Assembly (NCBI GenBank): GCA_964654855.1 | Contig: CAZZJS010000004.1 | Coordinates: 62,001-126,000, forward strand | Length of the DNA: 64,000 nt | Source: JALZUV01 sp964654855 | GTDB taxonomy: Bacteria > Pseudomonadota > Alphaproteobacteria > Rickettsiales > JALZUV01 | Direction: 5' to 3' | Shown: piece by piece, positions 16,402-24,905 of the stretch | Layout: every line of letters begins with the position of its first letter | Position numbering within the stretch: position 1 is the first letter of the stretch | Program-made: the position numbers and the translations under genes | The notes under the pieces: generated by a model | Seen by the model: only the letters and a program-made list of their open reading frames with translations | Database searches by the model: none | Told to the model about the DNA's origin: nothing

Positions 16402-16456
16402 GGTGGTAGTCTCCTAAATTTCTTTGAATGAGAATTACTAGAGCTACTGCGTGCGG

Positions 16457-17584
16457 TCAACTATTGCGCGTTAATATAGCATCGCGGTTGATATAGATAT
16501 TTTGCAGCAAGCCCATAGCGAGGCACGAAGCCAACAGGATAGTACCGCCATAGGATAAAAATGGCATCGGCACGCCAACCACGGGAATAAGCCCCATCAC
16601 CATCGCCGTATTAATCATCACATGCAGCCATAGCATCGCTGCGACACCCGTGGCAACCATGCCGCCAAAACGATGCCTTGCACGAATAGCAATGGCAACG
16701 GCATAGCCTAGCAAAATCGTAAAAATAAATAGAAGCGCGGCGCAGCCGATAAAGCCAAATTCTTCCGCCAACATGGTGAAGATAAAATCCGTATGTTTTT
16801 CGGGCAAGAAGTCGAGCTGACCTTGTGAACCTTTAATAAAACCCTTGCCCTCTAATCCACCCGAGCCAATCGCAATCATTGACTGGATAATGTTATAGCC
16901 CGCACCAAGTGGGTCAGATTCAGGATCAAGAAAAGTCATCACTCGTTGTTTCTGATAATCATGAAGCAAAAATTTCCATGCCAGCGGAATAGCAGCAGCC
17001 ACCCCCGCCACACCGAGCAACACATAACGCCAAAGCAATCCACCCGCGAACCAAATAGCCAGCGAAATACCGATAAGAATTGTCGTCGTTCCGAGATTAG
17101 GTTGTTTTAAAATTAACACCGCAGGAAGTGCAATCATCAAAATGGGAGGGAGCAGCCACACGAGGCTTTTCCGATCCATCGGGTGCAGCGTGTGGAAAAA
17201 TCGTGCTAATGCGAGAATAACCGCAAGCTTCATAAATTCAGACGGTTGAATCGTCATACCGCCAATATTGATCCAGCGTTGCGCGCCCATGCCCATTTGC
17301 CCCATTATCTCCACAATGATGAGCAGCATCACCCCAAATGCATACCAAAGGTAGGCCGACTGATACCAAAACTTGAGTGGCATCACGGCGACAAATAGCA
17401 TCAGCACACAACCAACAGCAAAACGGATGCTATGTGCTTTCGCCCACGGCAACCAGTCACCACCAGAGGCAGAATAAAGCATCGCAACACCAATCCCGCC
17501 CAGCAGCAATGTCAATATTAGTAACACCCAATTAAGCTTACCAAGACGCTGCATAAAATTTGATTCATCGCGGCGACCAATCAT
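16457..17584 (-). CDS. rodA: Rod-shape-determining glycosyltransferase RodA
   Basis: RodA is the SEDS-family peptidoglycan polymerase of the elongasome. The 375-residue protein has about ten membrane spans and SEDS motifs: GMGAQRWI, QPSEFMKLAVI, KQPNLGTT, LPEKHTDFIFTMLAEEFGF, and PFLSYGG near the C-terminus. It overlaps mrdA by 4 nt (ATGA), as partner PBP2 and RodA genes often do. Length is typical. Confidence 0.97.
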   Translation of the reverse strand: MIGRRDESNFMQRLGKLNWVLLILTLLLGGIGVAMLYSASGGDWLPWAKAHSIRFAVGCVLMLFVAVMPLKFWYQSAYLWYAFGVMLLIIVEIMGQMGMGAQRWINIGGMTIQPSEFMKLAVILALARFFHTLHPMDRKSLVWLLPPILMIALPAVLILKQPNLGTTTILIGISLAIWFAGGLLWRYVLLGVAGVAAAIPLAWKFLLHDYQKQRVMTFLDPESDPLGAGYNIIQSMIAIGSGGLEGKGFIKGSQGQLDFLPEKHTDFIFTMLAEEFGFIGCAALLFIFTILLGYAVAIAIRARHRFGGMVATGVAAMLWLHVMINTAMVMGLIPVVGVPMPFLSYGGTILLASCLAMGLLQNIYINRDAILTRNS

Positions 17585-19356
17585 CCGAGCAACTCCCTTG
17601 TTTTTAACAAAAGTTCTTTCGCAACCGGAGCGGCCACTGCGCTACCACCGCCACCATGTTCGATCACTACGGCGCAAACATAGCGTGGATTTTCCAGCGG
17701 AGCATAACCGACAAAGAGCGCATGATGGCGTTGATTCCACGGAAGCTCCGATTGTTTTTGTCCACGGATTTTAATTTTACGCACTTGCGCCGTGCCGGTT
17801 TTACCGCCCATTAAATAATCAATATCATCAATACGCGAACCTCGCGCCGTACCACGTTTTGCATTAACCACCGCATCCATTCCGCTGCGAATCAGGTCTA
17901 AATGTGCAGGATCGATACCAAGGCGTTCACTCTTTTCTTCCTGCAATAAACGTGGGCGATGCAAGTTGCCGCCGTTAACCAAGGCGACCGTCATTGAGGC
18001 AAGTTGCAGCGGTGTCGTCAGCACATAACCCTGCCCGATTGAGGCATTCACCGTATCGCCCGGCAACCACGGTTGATCGTAAGAAGTGCGTTTCCAATCT
18101 GCAGTGGGAATAAGGCCACCTTTTTCACCCGGAATATCCACACCCGTTTTTTGACCAAGACCGAAACGCCCGCACATCTCGGCCAACTTCTCCATGCCCA
18201 TCTCATGCGCAATGGTGTAAAAATACGTATCGCAGCTTTGCATTAAAGCATTGCGTAAATCCATCTGCCCATGACCGCCAACACGCCAGCAATTAAAACG
18301 CTGACGGCCCACACGAAAATGCCCTGGGCAATAAACACGGCGATGCGGCGTTGCGATACCAGATTCCAACCCTGCCAAACCCGTCATCATTTTAAAGGTC
18401 GAGCCGGGCGGATATTGACCCGTAATGGATTTATCAAGTAATGGGAATTTCTCACTCGTGCGAAGTTCGTTCCACGCAGTACGACCAATGCCTTGACTCA
18501 TCACGGTGGAGTTAAATGACGGAGCAGAGGCAATGGAAAGTAACTCACCATTGCGCGCATCCATAATCACGGCGGCACCACTTTCTTGCTGTAGTAACGT
18601 ATTATAAGTAAAGGCTTGCAACTCGCGATGCAGACTCATTTTTAAATCTTCGCCTTTCACAATCGGACGTTCATTAAGTTTGCGCAAAGCAAGCCCATGC
18701 ACGTTCACTTCTAATTGGCGCAATCCCGGTTCACCGCGCAAGCGCTCCTCCATCGAACGCTCTAATCCTTGCCGTCCTGCCTTCGCCTCTGCCCAGCGAT
18801 AATAAGTCTTTTTCTCCTCATCTTTCACGCCACCCACATAGCCGATCACATGTGCAGCTTGTTCGGCGAGAGGATAAATACGTTGCTGCCCCTGTTCGAT
18901 ACTCACGCCTGGAAGTTGCGGAATATTATGCTCAATCGTCACCACCGAATTCCACGGCACATTCTCTTTAATCAACACCGTGGAACGACGACGCTTTAAC
19001 AGCTTCTCGATCTTCTCCTTTTCCGCATCAGAAAGCGTAATCCATTGCTGTAATTTAGCGAGACTCTCACGCGGATTTGGATTTTTATCTAAATCTAAAA
19101 ACAGGCGAAAAACACTCTCATTTTCGGCGAGAGCTTGACCTTCTCTATCTAATATTTTCCCCCGAATAGGAGGAGTGATTTGCAGTTTCACACGATTATC
19201 TTCAGCCAACATGGCAAATTGTTTCGTGCGAATAAATTGCAAGTAATAAAGCCGTCCCGCCAGCACACCCATACCACCTAAGCCGAGCGCACCCAGCAAC
19301 ACCGCACGGCGACTAATCGGCGGATGTTCTAAATCTTTGCGGTTATGAAAACTCAT
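17581..19356 (-). CDS. mrdA: Penicillin-binding protein 2 (transpeptidase)
   Basis: PBP2 cross-links peptidoglycan during side-wall elongation together with RodA. The 591-residue class B PBP has one N-terminal membrane anchor (about 17-36), a pedestal region, and a transpeptidase domain. Its motifs are YPPGSTFK (active Ser in STFK), SCD in the SxN position, and KTGTAQV. Length is close to other PBP2 proteins. It is coupled to rodA downstream and lies 9 nt after mreD. Confidence 0.97.
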   Translation of the reverse strand: MSFHNRKDLEHPPISRRAVLLGALGLGGMGVLAGRLYYLQFIRTKQFAMLAEDNRVKLQITPPIRGKILDREGQALAENESVFRLFLDLDKNPNPRESLAKLQQWITLSDAEKEKIEKLLKRRRSTVLIKENVPWNSVVTIEHNIPQLPGVSIEQGQQRIYPLAEQAAHVIGYVGGVKDEEKKTYYRWAEAKAGRQGLERSMEERLRGEPGLRQLEVNVHGLALRKLNERPIVKGEDLKMSLHRELQAFTYNTLLQQESGAAVIMDARNGELLSIASAPSFNSTVMSQGIGRTAWNELRTSEKFPLLDKSITGQYPPGSTFKMMTGLAGLESGIATPHRRVYCPGHFRVGRQRFNCWRVGGHGQMDLRNALMQSCDTYFYTIAHEMGMEKLAEMCGRFGLGQKTGVDIPGEKGGLIPTADWKRTSYDQPWLPGDTVNASIGQGYVLTTPLQLASMTVALVNGGNLHRPRLLQEEKSERLGIDPAHLDLIRSGMDAVVNAKRGTARGSRIDDIDYLMGGKTGTAQVRKIKIRGQKQSELPWNQRHHALFVGYAPLENPRYVCAVVIEHGGGGSAVAAPVAKELLLKTRELLG

Positions 19357-19365
19357 ATTGGCAAC

Positions 19366-19866
19366 TTAAAGATGCGATGCGATTGATTTATCCATAGGTC
19401 GATGCATGGCATGACAAAAGGAGTAAATCAATGGATAGCTGACCACTAATGCCAACCATTGCAAAAACGGTGCAGTAATGGGAAAGAATTGCTCTTGGGT
19501 GAGCGACATTAAAAGATAAATCCACAGCATCACTATCGCCGACACCCAAAAATGGCGAAAACCATTGCGCGCAAAACTGGAAGCCTCTTGCCGCTCTTCA
19601 CGTCGGCGCGCTAAAGCATAAAGCAGCAAAGCAGCAGAGACACCAACCCCTAACGGCATTGCCTGCAATATTTCTAACAGGATTCCACAAACCACTGCGG
19701 CCCAAATTGGAAAGCCACCGCGGCGCAAATAATAGAAAATTACAGCCAAGCCTAAAGGCGGCGCAATATTGCGTAATTCAGAGGGCAAAAGATGCGGCGC
19801 TAATAGCGTGACCAACACCGCCAAAATAGCGGGAATAAAATCTCGCAAATCGGTCGACTTATCCAT
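19366..19866 (-). CDS. mreD: Rod-shape-determining protein MreD
   Basis: MreD is a small inner-membrane elongasome protein. The ATG at 19866 gives 166 residues (MDKSTDLRDF...) with about five hydrophobic segments and overlaps the mreC stop by 8 nt. An upstream in-frame ATG at 19926 would overlap mreC by 68 nt and adds a non-homologous head, so the shorter form is preferred. Sequence conservation in MreD is weak, so the call leans on position between mreC and mrdA. Confidence 0.85.
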   Translation of the reverse strand: MDKSTDLRDFIPAILAVLVTLLAPHLLPSELRNIAPPLGLAVIFYYLRRGGFPIWAAVVCGILLEILQAMPLGVGVSAALLLYALARRREERQEASSFARNGFRHFWVSAIVMLWIYLLMSLTQEQFFPITAPFLQWLALVVSYPLIYSFCHAMHRPMDKSIASHL

Positions 19867-20728
19867 CGGAAGCGATGAGTAGGCGAACATAATCAAGGCG
19901 TGCTCGGTCGATAGCAGGAGCAACAATGACTTCAGTCTCGGAAACCTCCACCACGGTGCCGACTAAAATACCCGCAGACATTAGCCCGCCATCGCCAGAA
20001 GTATAAAGCTTTTCACCTGCTTGAAGTTTTGTATCTTCCGGCAAGTAATAAAGGCCTAAATGCCCCTCACCCAAGCCTTTAACTACGGCATGTTCACGAC
20101 TTTTACCGGTGACCACCGCCACACGCGAATTAATATCTGTTACCGCCAAAACTTGCGAAGTGCCGCCCGTCATGCCTATGACACGCCCCACCAAACCATG
20201 GCTATCAACCACTGCCATATTCTCTTTTACGTTATCATCCGCGCCTGCCGCTAATTGCAACTGATGGCTATAAGGTCCTGCCACGCTACCTAAAACACGC
20301 GCCGTTAAATCGACCGTATTCATCACCGGCACCACTTTCATCAACTGGTGTAGTGCCGCATTTTCAGCCTCTAACTGCTCTGCGCGTAGTTTCCATTGCT
20401 GAAGTGCCGCATTTTCAGCCGCCAACTGATTTGCATTACCTACATTACCAAGCGCCGTTTGAAAATTCGTAACCGCACTCAAGCTAGTCTCCACAGGGCT
20501 AGCAATAAAACTGCCAATTGGCGCAAAAAAGCCAGAAACTTTATGCTGCACTTGGCTTAGGCTCGTATCTTCAAATCGGCCAATTGCTACCAGCAAAACA
20601 GAACCTAAAAACAGAGCAATAAAGACTAAGCGCCCTGCCCATTCCTGCAAAGAAGGCGCGCGACTAGAAGCGTGTGAATAAGATTTTGCCATGAAATTAA
20701 CGTTTCGTTTTACCCTAAGTTTCACCAT
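19859..20728 (-). CDS. mreC: Rod-shape-determining protein MreC
   Basis: MreC is the periplasmic scaffold of the elongasome, anchored by one N-terminal membrane span (about 31-48 here). A coiled-coil segment follows (around 100-125, ENAALQQWKLRAEQLEAENAAL). Then come the beta-barrel domains with typical MreC motifs such as GLVGRVIGMTGGTSQVLAVTD and TSGDGGLMSAGILVG. The 289-residue frame starts at 20728. An internal ATG at 20692 (MAKSYSH) is also possible, and neither has a good Shine-Dalgarno sequence. No mreB is visible upstream; hspQ lies there instead. Confidence 0.92.
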   Translation of the reverse strand: MVKLRVKRNVNFMAKSYSHASSRAPSLQEWAGRLVFIALFLGSVLLVAIGRFEDTSLSQVQHKVSGFFAPIGSFIASPVETSLSAVTNFQTALGNVGNANQLAAENAALQQWKLRAEQLEAENAALHQLMKVVPVMNTVDLTARVLGSVAGPYSHQLQLAAGADDNVKENMAVVDSHGLVGRVIGMTGGTSQVLAVTDINSRVAVVTGKSREHAVVKGLGEGHLGLYYLPEDTKLQAGEKLYTSGDGGLMSAGILVGTVVEVSETEVIVAPAIDRARLDYVRLLIASDG

Positions 20729-20766
20729 AGTTGATGAAGGTTAAGAAAACGTCAAGCCATGGGGCT

Positions 20767-21093
20767 TTATTGTACGTTTAAGCGGCGCTGATATTGGCCT
20801 TGTGCGTCAATATCGAAACAGAGGTCAATTACTGGATGATCAATCTGCTCTTCGGAACCATCTAGTTCCAAATTCGCTTCCGCCACATAGGTCATTTGTG
20901 CAGATTCATGCACCAATATATGATACCATGGCTCATCTTTAGCAGGCTGCGTTTTTGCCATTTTATTATACCAATCATCGCTCAACTGAAATTCTGAATC
21001 CACATCCAGAATGACTCCGCGATAATCAAATAATCTATGGCGTATTTTCTGCCCCATGCCGAATTTGGCTGACACTATTTCTAAATGACTCAT
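20767..21093 (-). CDS. hspQ: Heat shock protein HspQ (YccV-like)
   Basis: HspQ binds hemimethylated DNA and acts as a specificity factor for Lon protease in enterobacteria. The 108-residue protein shows the family core: KFGMGQKIRHRLFDYRGVILDVD, DEPWYHILVHE, and TYVAEANLE. Length is typical. It lies between DUF1489 and mreC on the same strand, 38 nt before the mreC frame. The regulator is not visible. Confidence 0.9.
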   Translation of the reverse strand: MSHLEIVSAKFGMGQKIRHRLFDYRGVILDVDSEFQLSDDWYNKMAKTQPAKDEPWYHILVHESAQMTYVAEANLELDGSEEQIDHPVIDLCFDIDAQGQYQRRLNVQ

Positions 21094-21145
21094 AGTTTAA
21101 ACATAGATGCCTAACGCGCAGATACAAGGGGCGATTAACTTTTAT

Positions 21146-21574
21146 TTACAGCAATCCAAGCTCGCTCAACTCTGCTTCCATTTCGGCAGGGGGTAATTCA
21201 TCGCCCACCACATAAGGCGCAACATCTTGCGGAATGGCATCTTCTTTCAAATAACGCCACCCTTGAAAGGCACGTTTGGGCAATGGATGGGTGCGCATAA
21301 TTTCCGTATCCGTGTAAATAATTGACTTCGTGCCTTGTGAAGTCTCCACCCGATCAAACCCTAAAATCTTCTGCCTACAACGCATCACGCCCTTAATCAC
21401 ACGGTAAATCGAGCCACCACTCAGTAAAATCTCATTCGCCTGTTTGGGCATATGGCGCGTATAGACGACATTCGCCGCGCGACCCTTAAAGTCCAGCCGC
21501 TCATGCGCCTGCCATTTTGCAAATTCCTGCAAGCTATCCATGCCCACAACCAATTTCATCATATGTAATGCCAT
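21146..21574 (-). CDS. DUF1489 family protein
   Basis: The frame is open from 21649. The alphaproteobacterial DUF1489 family starts with a M-x-x-H-x-x-KL-x-VG-x-DS motif, seen here as MALHMMKLVVGMDSL from ATG 21574, giving 142 residues. This start also lies downstream of a strong minus-strand terminator hairpin (21614-21658) that the longer frame would translate through. Other conserved parts are GGSIYRVIKGVMRCRQKILGF and HPLPKRAFQGWRYL. Function is unknown. hspQ follows 52 nt downstream. Confidence 0.8.
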   Translation of the reverse strand: MALHMMKLVVGMDSLQEFAKWQAHERLDFKGRAANVVYTRHMPKQANEILLSGGSIYRVIKGVMRCRQKILGFDRVETSQGTKSIIYTDTEIMRTHPLPKRAFQGWRYLKEDAIPQDVAPYVVGDELPPAEMEAELSELGLL

Positions 21575-21613
21575 AAAATCTATGTAACCCATTCTGATCA
21601 AATATTCTAATGA

Positions 21614-21658
21614 CAAAAAACTAAGGGGAGATGCGGCATAATGCGGCAATCTCCCCTT
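21614..21658 (-). terminator. Strong minus-strand terminator upstream of DUF1489
   Basis: A perfect 10-bp stem (AAGGGGAGAT at 21623-21632 with ATCTCCCCTT at 21649-21658) is followed on the minus strand by AG and T6 (21615-21620). No annotated minus-strand gene lies just upstream, so it ends either a small RNA or an attenuated leader of the DUF1489 gene. Confidence 0.75.
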
Positions 21659-21850
21659 CAGGTGTGTTCCTCTAGGGAACAGAAAGAAATTTTCTAAGCG
21701 AGTTGGTTGTTATACCGCCTCGTTACCATGAATAAGTAACTCAACCTATCATCTGTGAAAGAAGTTACCAAAACTTCTTCCAAGGACGACTAGATTTATT
21801 GCTGCCATCTGAGCTTCCTTTCGGGAGCTTTTCAGGATATATAATCCGAT
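21614..21850 (-). ncRNA. Candidate structured RNA or attenuator leader
   Basis: Reading the minus strand from about 21850 there is an AT-rich TATATAT promoter-like stretch. Then come several short hairpins: AGCTCCC / GGAAGCT, GAAGAAGTT / AACTTCTTTC, GTTAC / GTAAC and TGTTCC / GGAACA. The terminator at 21658-21614 follows. There is no convincing reading frame. I checked for tmRNA, 6S, SRP RNA and RNase P signatures and found none. It may be a small RNA gene or a regulated leader for DUF1489-hspQ. Confidence 0.35.
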
Positions 21851-21907
21851 AGAGTATTTATATAAGCTACTGTTTAATAATGAATTAAATATATTTAAAG
21901 TTTTTAA

Positions 21908-21928
21908 GGCACACTAAGGGCACACTAG
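21908..21928 (+). repeat. Left paired repeat, two GGCACACTA copies 11 bp apart
   Basis: GGCACACTA occurs at 21908-21916 and again at 21919-21927, in phase by 11 bp. The same pair appears in inverted orientation at 22794-22813, on the far side of the 250-residue orphan gene. It lies 55 nt before that gene's ATG, so it could be an operator or one end of a small mobile unit. Confidence 0.6.
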
Positions 21929-21982
21929 ATTCGAAAATTAATACCTTAACCAATCCGTAAGAAAGGTCTGATATGATGCCTT

Positions 21983-22735
21983 ATGAAAAAAGATACGTTT
22001 GTAGAAGAGTTTTGTCGCCTAACAGAACGGGCTGAAAAGGAAATTGCACCTCACGTTAAACAATGCCTCATTAAGCTAGAGAACGGTGAGTTAGATGAGC
22101 TTTACGAAGCAACTAATAACCCTGAAAAGTTAATTGAATCAATTCGCAGCAGCGAAGGCTTCTATCAGCATCTACAAACATTTAATGAATATGAGAAAGT
22201 CATTCAATCATTCAGCCAGTCCATAACCAGAGACGGAATTAAGGAAAGCCTTTTTAACATCCTGAGAGGCATTCAACACTCTTATAAACGTGAACCCTAT
22301 GTGCCTAAGGGAGGTATTGGGTTTTGGGACACAATAGGAAAAAACTCATTCCATACCTGTTATTACCCTTCCGCTATAAAGAACGGTGAAGAGGTTGATG
22401 GAATCGCTATTACCGCAGGATTTGTTAGCTGGGTAGGTTTTTTTGATAAGAATAAAATTCCTGCCTTAACTCCTTTTGCTAGCGGCACTAGTTCGGGCAA
22501 CCTTGCCTTCTTTGCTGGCATGGAAGAACAAGACCATGCCTCTGATATTGCCGTTAGAAAGATAGGTTATAAAAAAGGAGCTTTTAAAGCATCAGGACTA
22601 AAAAATGGTCAATACTATACTCAAGATATTGAAGAAATGACCGCAGCCCTAAGGCGCAATGACTATGCAGCAAACAATAAACTCCCTTGGACTGAAAAAA
22701 GCCAAAAGCCAACTACCAACTCTTTGAAGAAATAA
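21983..22735 (+). CDS. Orphan 250-residue protein of unknown function
   Basis: The ATG at 21983 opens a 250-residue soluble protein, with a charged helical N-terminal third (about 1-95) and a globular remainder containing GGIGFWDTIGKNSFHTCYYP and ITAGFVSWVGFF. There is no signal peptide, membrane span or recognised motif. It appears AT-richer than its neighbours. It is flanked by inverted copies of a doubled 9-mer (21908-21928 and 22794-22813) and lies on the 3' side of tRNA-Tyr, the classic position for integrated DNA. No integrase is present. Horizontal origin is inferred, and function cannot be assigned. Confidence 0.7.
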   Translation: MKKDTFVEEFCRLTERAEKEIAPHVKQCLIKLENGELDELYEATNNPEKLIESIRSSEGFYQHLQTFNEYEKVIQSFSQSITRDGIKESLFNILRGIQHSYKREPYVPKGGIGFWDTIGKNSFHTCYYPSAIKNGEEVDGIAITAGFVSWVGFFDKNKIPALTPFASGTSSGNLAFFAGMEEQDHASDIAVRKIGYKKGAFKASGLKNGQYYTQDIEEMTAALRRNDYAANNKLPWTEKSQKPTTNSLKK

Positions 22736-22878
22736 ATCATTTTAAACCTTAACTGCCGCCATTAACGGCCACCTACTGTAGAATATCCTGTAAAAGTGTG
22801 CCACTAGTGTGCCATAAGACTAATATGCGAGCAGTATTGGCGAGAGCATAAACAGCAATTTATCTATATAAAAGAAAG
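22736..22878. other. Spacer between orphan gene and tRNA-Tyr
   Basis: These 143 bases hold a short GCCG / CGGC dyad (within 22757-22770), the right paired repeat, and otherwise AT-rich sequence. No reading frame or tRNA-end duplication is visible. Confidence 0.4.
22794..22813 (-). repeat. Right paired repeat, inverted relative to 21908-21928
   Basis: On the minus strand GGCACACTA (22813-22805) is followed, with the same 11-bp spacing, by GGCACACTT (22802-22794). The 10 bases CTAGTGTGCC at 22804-22813 are the exact reverse complement of 21919-21928. It lies 65 nt from the tRNA-Tyr 3' end. Confidence 0.6.
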
Positions 22879-22964
22879 TGGTGGAGGGGGCAGGATTCGA
22901 ACCTGCGTAGGAATACTCCGACGGAGTTACAGTCCGTTGCTTTTGACCGCTCAGCCACCCCTCC
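22879..22964 (-). tRNA. tRNA-Tyr (anticodon GTA)
   Basis: The minus strand folds as a long-variable-arm tRNA. The acceptor stem GGAGGGG / CCCCTCC is followed by A and an encoded CCA. The D-arm is GGCTGAGCGGTC, and the anticodon loop CTGTAAC carries GTA. The variable arm is long, and the T-arm contains GCAGGTTCGAATCCTGC. The length of 86 nt including CCA fits a class II tRNA-Tyr. It is divergent from rlmB. Its 3' side faces the AT-rich orphan-gene region. Confidence 0.97.
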
Positions 22965-22969
22965 ACGGG

Positions 22970-23005
22970 AGCGATTGAACCTGCTATTTAGCGTGTGATT
23001 GTCAA
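22970..23005 (-). promoter_or_regulatory. Candidate tRNA-Tyr promoter
   Basis: A perfect TTGACA -35 box is read on the minus strand at 23005-23000. That is the right distance for transcription to begin a few bases before the tRNA 5' end at 22964. The -10 region is poorly matched, so the call is tentative. Confidence 0.4.
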
Positions 23006-23057
23006 TCCCGCAAGGGAAGATGTGCATTTGTGCGCATTTCCTGTTATAGAGTGCCGC

Positions 23058-23777
23058 ATGAACACCAAACCCACCCCTGGTCATTACTTTATTTTTGGGA
23101 TCCACGCCGTGCAGGCGGCACTGGATAATCCGAAGCGGGTCAAACGCAAGCTTTATGCGACAGGCAATGCGGCGGAGAAGCTAAAGGTGCCAGAAAGAAT
23201 CTACACCCATACAGTCGATAGCGATTGGCTCAATAAGTTATTGCCCGATCATAGCGTGCATCAAGGGGTTGTTTTGGAGGTTCAGGCCTTACCCCAACCC
23301 CATTTGATAGAGATTGCACAAACAGGCAAACGCCTTTTGATGCTCGATCAAGTGAGTGACCCGCATAATATTGGTGCGATTATTCGCTCGGCAGCCGCAT
23401 TCGATGTAGGCGGAATTATCGTGCAAGACAAACATGCCCCGCGCGCGAATGCGACCATCGCCAAAACAGCCGCTGGAGCATTAGAGATGGTTCCGCTCGT
23501 CGCCGTTACTAACCTCACCCGCGCGCTGAAGGAGTTGCAAGAAGAAGGCTATTGGAGCATCGGCATGGCAGGCGAGGCAAAGCAAACAATTGATCAGCTC
23601 AATTTAGACCCCAAAACCGTATTAGTCATGGGCGCAGAAGGCAGCGGATTACGCCGCTTGATTGCGGAAAAATGCGACCTCCTCGCCAAGCTTTCTATTC
23701 ACAGCCAAATGGAAAGTCTCAATGTTTCAGTTGCCGCAGGAATAAGCCTCTATGCATTGGCGCAAAAAACCGGTTAA
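23058..23777 (+). CDS. rlmB: 23S rRNA (guanosine-2251-2'-O)-methyltransferase
   Basis: RlmB is a SpoU/TrmH-family enzyme that methylates the ribose of G2251 in the ribosomal P-loop. ATG 23058 gives a 239-residue protein. The frame extends to 22995, but that part is not family-like. It shows the N-terminal substrate-binding segment (FIFGIHAVQAAL) and the SPOUT knot motifs: DPHNIGAIIRSAAAF, VMGAEGSGLRRL, and SLNVSVAAGISLYAL. Adjacency to tRNA-Tyr is, to my knowledge, common in alphaproteobacteria. lptF starts 9 nt downstream, so it may lead that operon. Confidence 0.93.
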   Translation: MNTKPTPGHYFIFGIHAVQAALDNPKRVKRKLYATGNAAEKLKVPERIYTHTVDSDWLNKLLPDHSVHQGVVLEVQALPQPHLIEIAQTGKRLLMLDQVSDPHNIGAIIRSAAAFDVGGIIVQDKHAPRANATIAKTAAGALEMVPLVAVTNLTRALKELQEEGYWSIGMAGEAKQTIDQLNLDPKTVLVMGAEGSGLRRLIAEKCDLLAKLSIHSQMESLNVSVAAGISLYALAQKTG

Positions 23778-23786
23778 ACTAGAATC

Positions 23787-24905
23787 ATGATTTCGCAATT
23801 AAATCGCTATATTGGCACGCAGCTCGCCACCGCGCTGTTGATTATCGCCTTTAGTTTGACGGCGATTGTCTGGCTGACGCAAGCCTTGCGCTTTATCGAT
23901 TATATCGTCAATCGTGGCGTGTCTTCATTCACTTTCTTGCAGTTAACGGGATTGATGGTGCCCTCATTGCTGTTTGTGATTTTACCTTTCGCGGTATTTG
24001 TCGCCGTATTATTTATTTATCATCGTCTCACATTAGATTCCGAATTAGTGGTGTTACGTGCGGCGGGGCAATCACGCTGGCAGCTTTCAAAACCAGTCTT
24101 TATGGTCGCAGGGGCAGCAACATTAATTGCGTATATGATCTCGCTTTGGTTGATGCCGCTAACCTACCATAAATTTAAAGATATGCAGACGTTCCTGCGC
24201 GACAATTACGCCTCGCTTTTATTGCAAGAGGAAGTGTTTAATACGCCCATTAAAGGCCTGACGGTGTTTGTGCGAAAGCGCCATAATGGCGGCGCGCTGG
24301 AAGGATTGCTCGTACATGATAACCGCATTGAAGATCAACCAGTCACCATGATGGCACAACGCGGACGAATTGAACAAACCGAAGCAGGGCCACGCTTTTT
24401 GCTTTATAATGGTAACCGTCAAGAGATGCGTTCTGGACGTTTTTCTTTCCTGAAATTTGATGAATATGCGGTTGATTTAAGCTTCTACGCAACGGAGGTG
24501 AGTTCGCGCACGCGCAAGCCAGAGGAATATTTTATTGGCGAATTATTTGATGCAGCCGAGGCCAACCCCAAACGCTCTGGCGAGTTACTCGCCGAAGCCC
24601 ACCATCGTCTAACGTGGCCGCTTTATACGCTCATTTTAGCTGGGTTTGCATTCTCCACTTTATTGCGAGGCGAATTTAATCGACGCGGTCAGAATAAACG
24701 CATCGGAATTATTTCTGTCTCTGCCATCGTGATTGTGGCCTCTGCTTTAGGGATGCAAAATCTCATCAGTAAGCATGCACAATTTATTCCACTGCTTTAT
24801 TTAAACTTATTTATCTGGGCTGGGTTTATTATTTGGCAGTTACGCGATACGAGCTTCTCGCAAATTCCGAACTTTAATCAAAAATCAGAGGCTTCTTCTG
24901 CATGA
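23787..24905 (+). CDS. lptF: LPS export ABC transporter permease LptF
   Basis: LptF and LptG are the membrane subunits of the LptB2FG complex that extracts lipopolysaccharide from the inner membrane. The 372-residue protein has the YjgP/YjgQ layout: three N-terminal membrane spans, a periplasmic beta-jelly-roll region (about 130-270), and three C-terminal spans. AGQSRWQLSKPVF near residue 92 corresponds to the coupling-helix region. It overlaps lptG by 4 nt (ATGA). Confidence 0.92.
   Translation: MISQLNRYIGTQLATALLIIAFSLTAIVWLTQALRFIDYIVNRGVSSFTFLQLTGLMVPSLLFVILPFAVFVAVLFIYHRLTLDSELVVLRAAGQSRWQLSKPVFMVAGAATLIAYMISLWLMPLTYHKFKDMQTFLRDNYASLLLQEEVFNTPIKGLTVFVRKRHNGGALEGLLVHDNRIEDQPVTMMAQRGRIEQTEAGPRFLLYNGNRQEMRSGRFSFLKFDEYAVDLSFYATEVSSRTRKPEEYFIGELFDAAEANPKRSGELLAEAHHRLTWPLYTLILAGFAFSTLLRGEFNRRGQNKRIGIISVSAIVIVASALGMQNLISKHAQFIPLLYLNLFIWAGFIIWQLRDTSFSQIPNFNQKSEASSA

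Noticed and set aside
21660..21850. Possible tmRNA: an NNQLA-stop reading on the minus strand near 21690
   Set aside because: No tRNA-like acceptor end, no T-arm consensus, and the tag would lack the double Ala ending.
21926..21934. GATTCGAA near the left repeat as an attachment-site copy of the tRNA-Tyr T-loop
   Set aside because: Only 8 bases match the tRNA; real att duplications are longer and include the 3' end.
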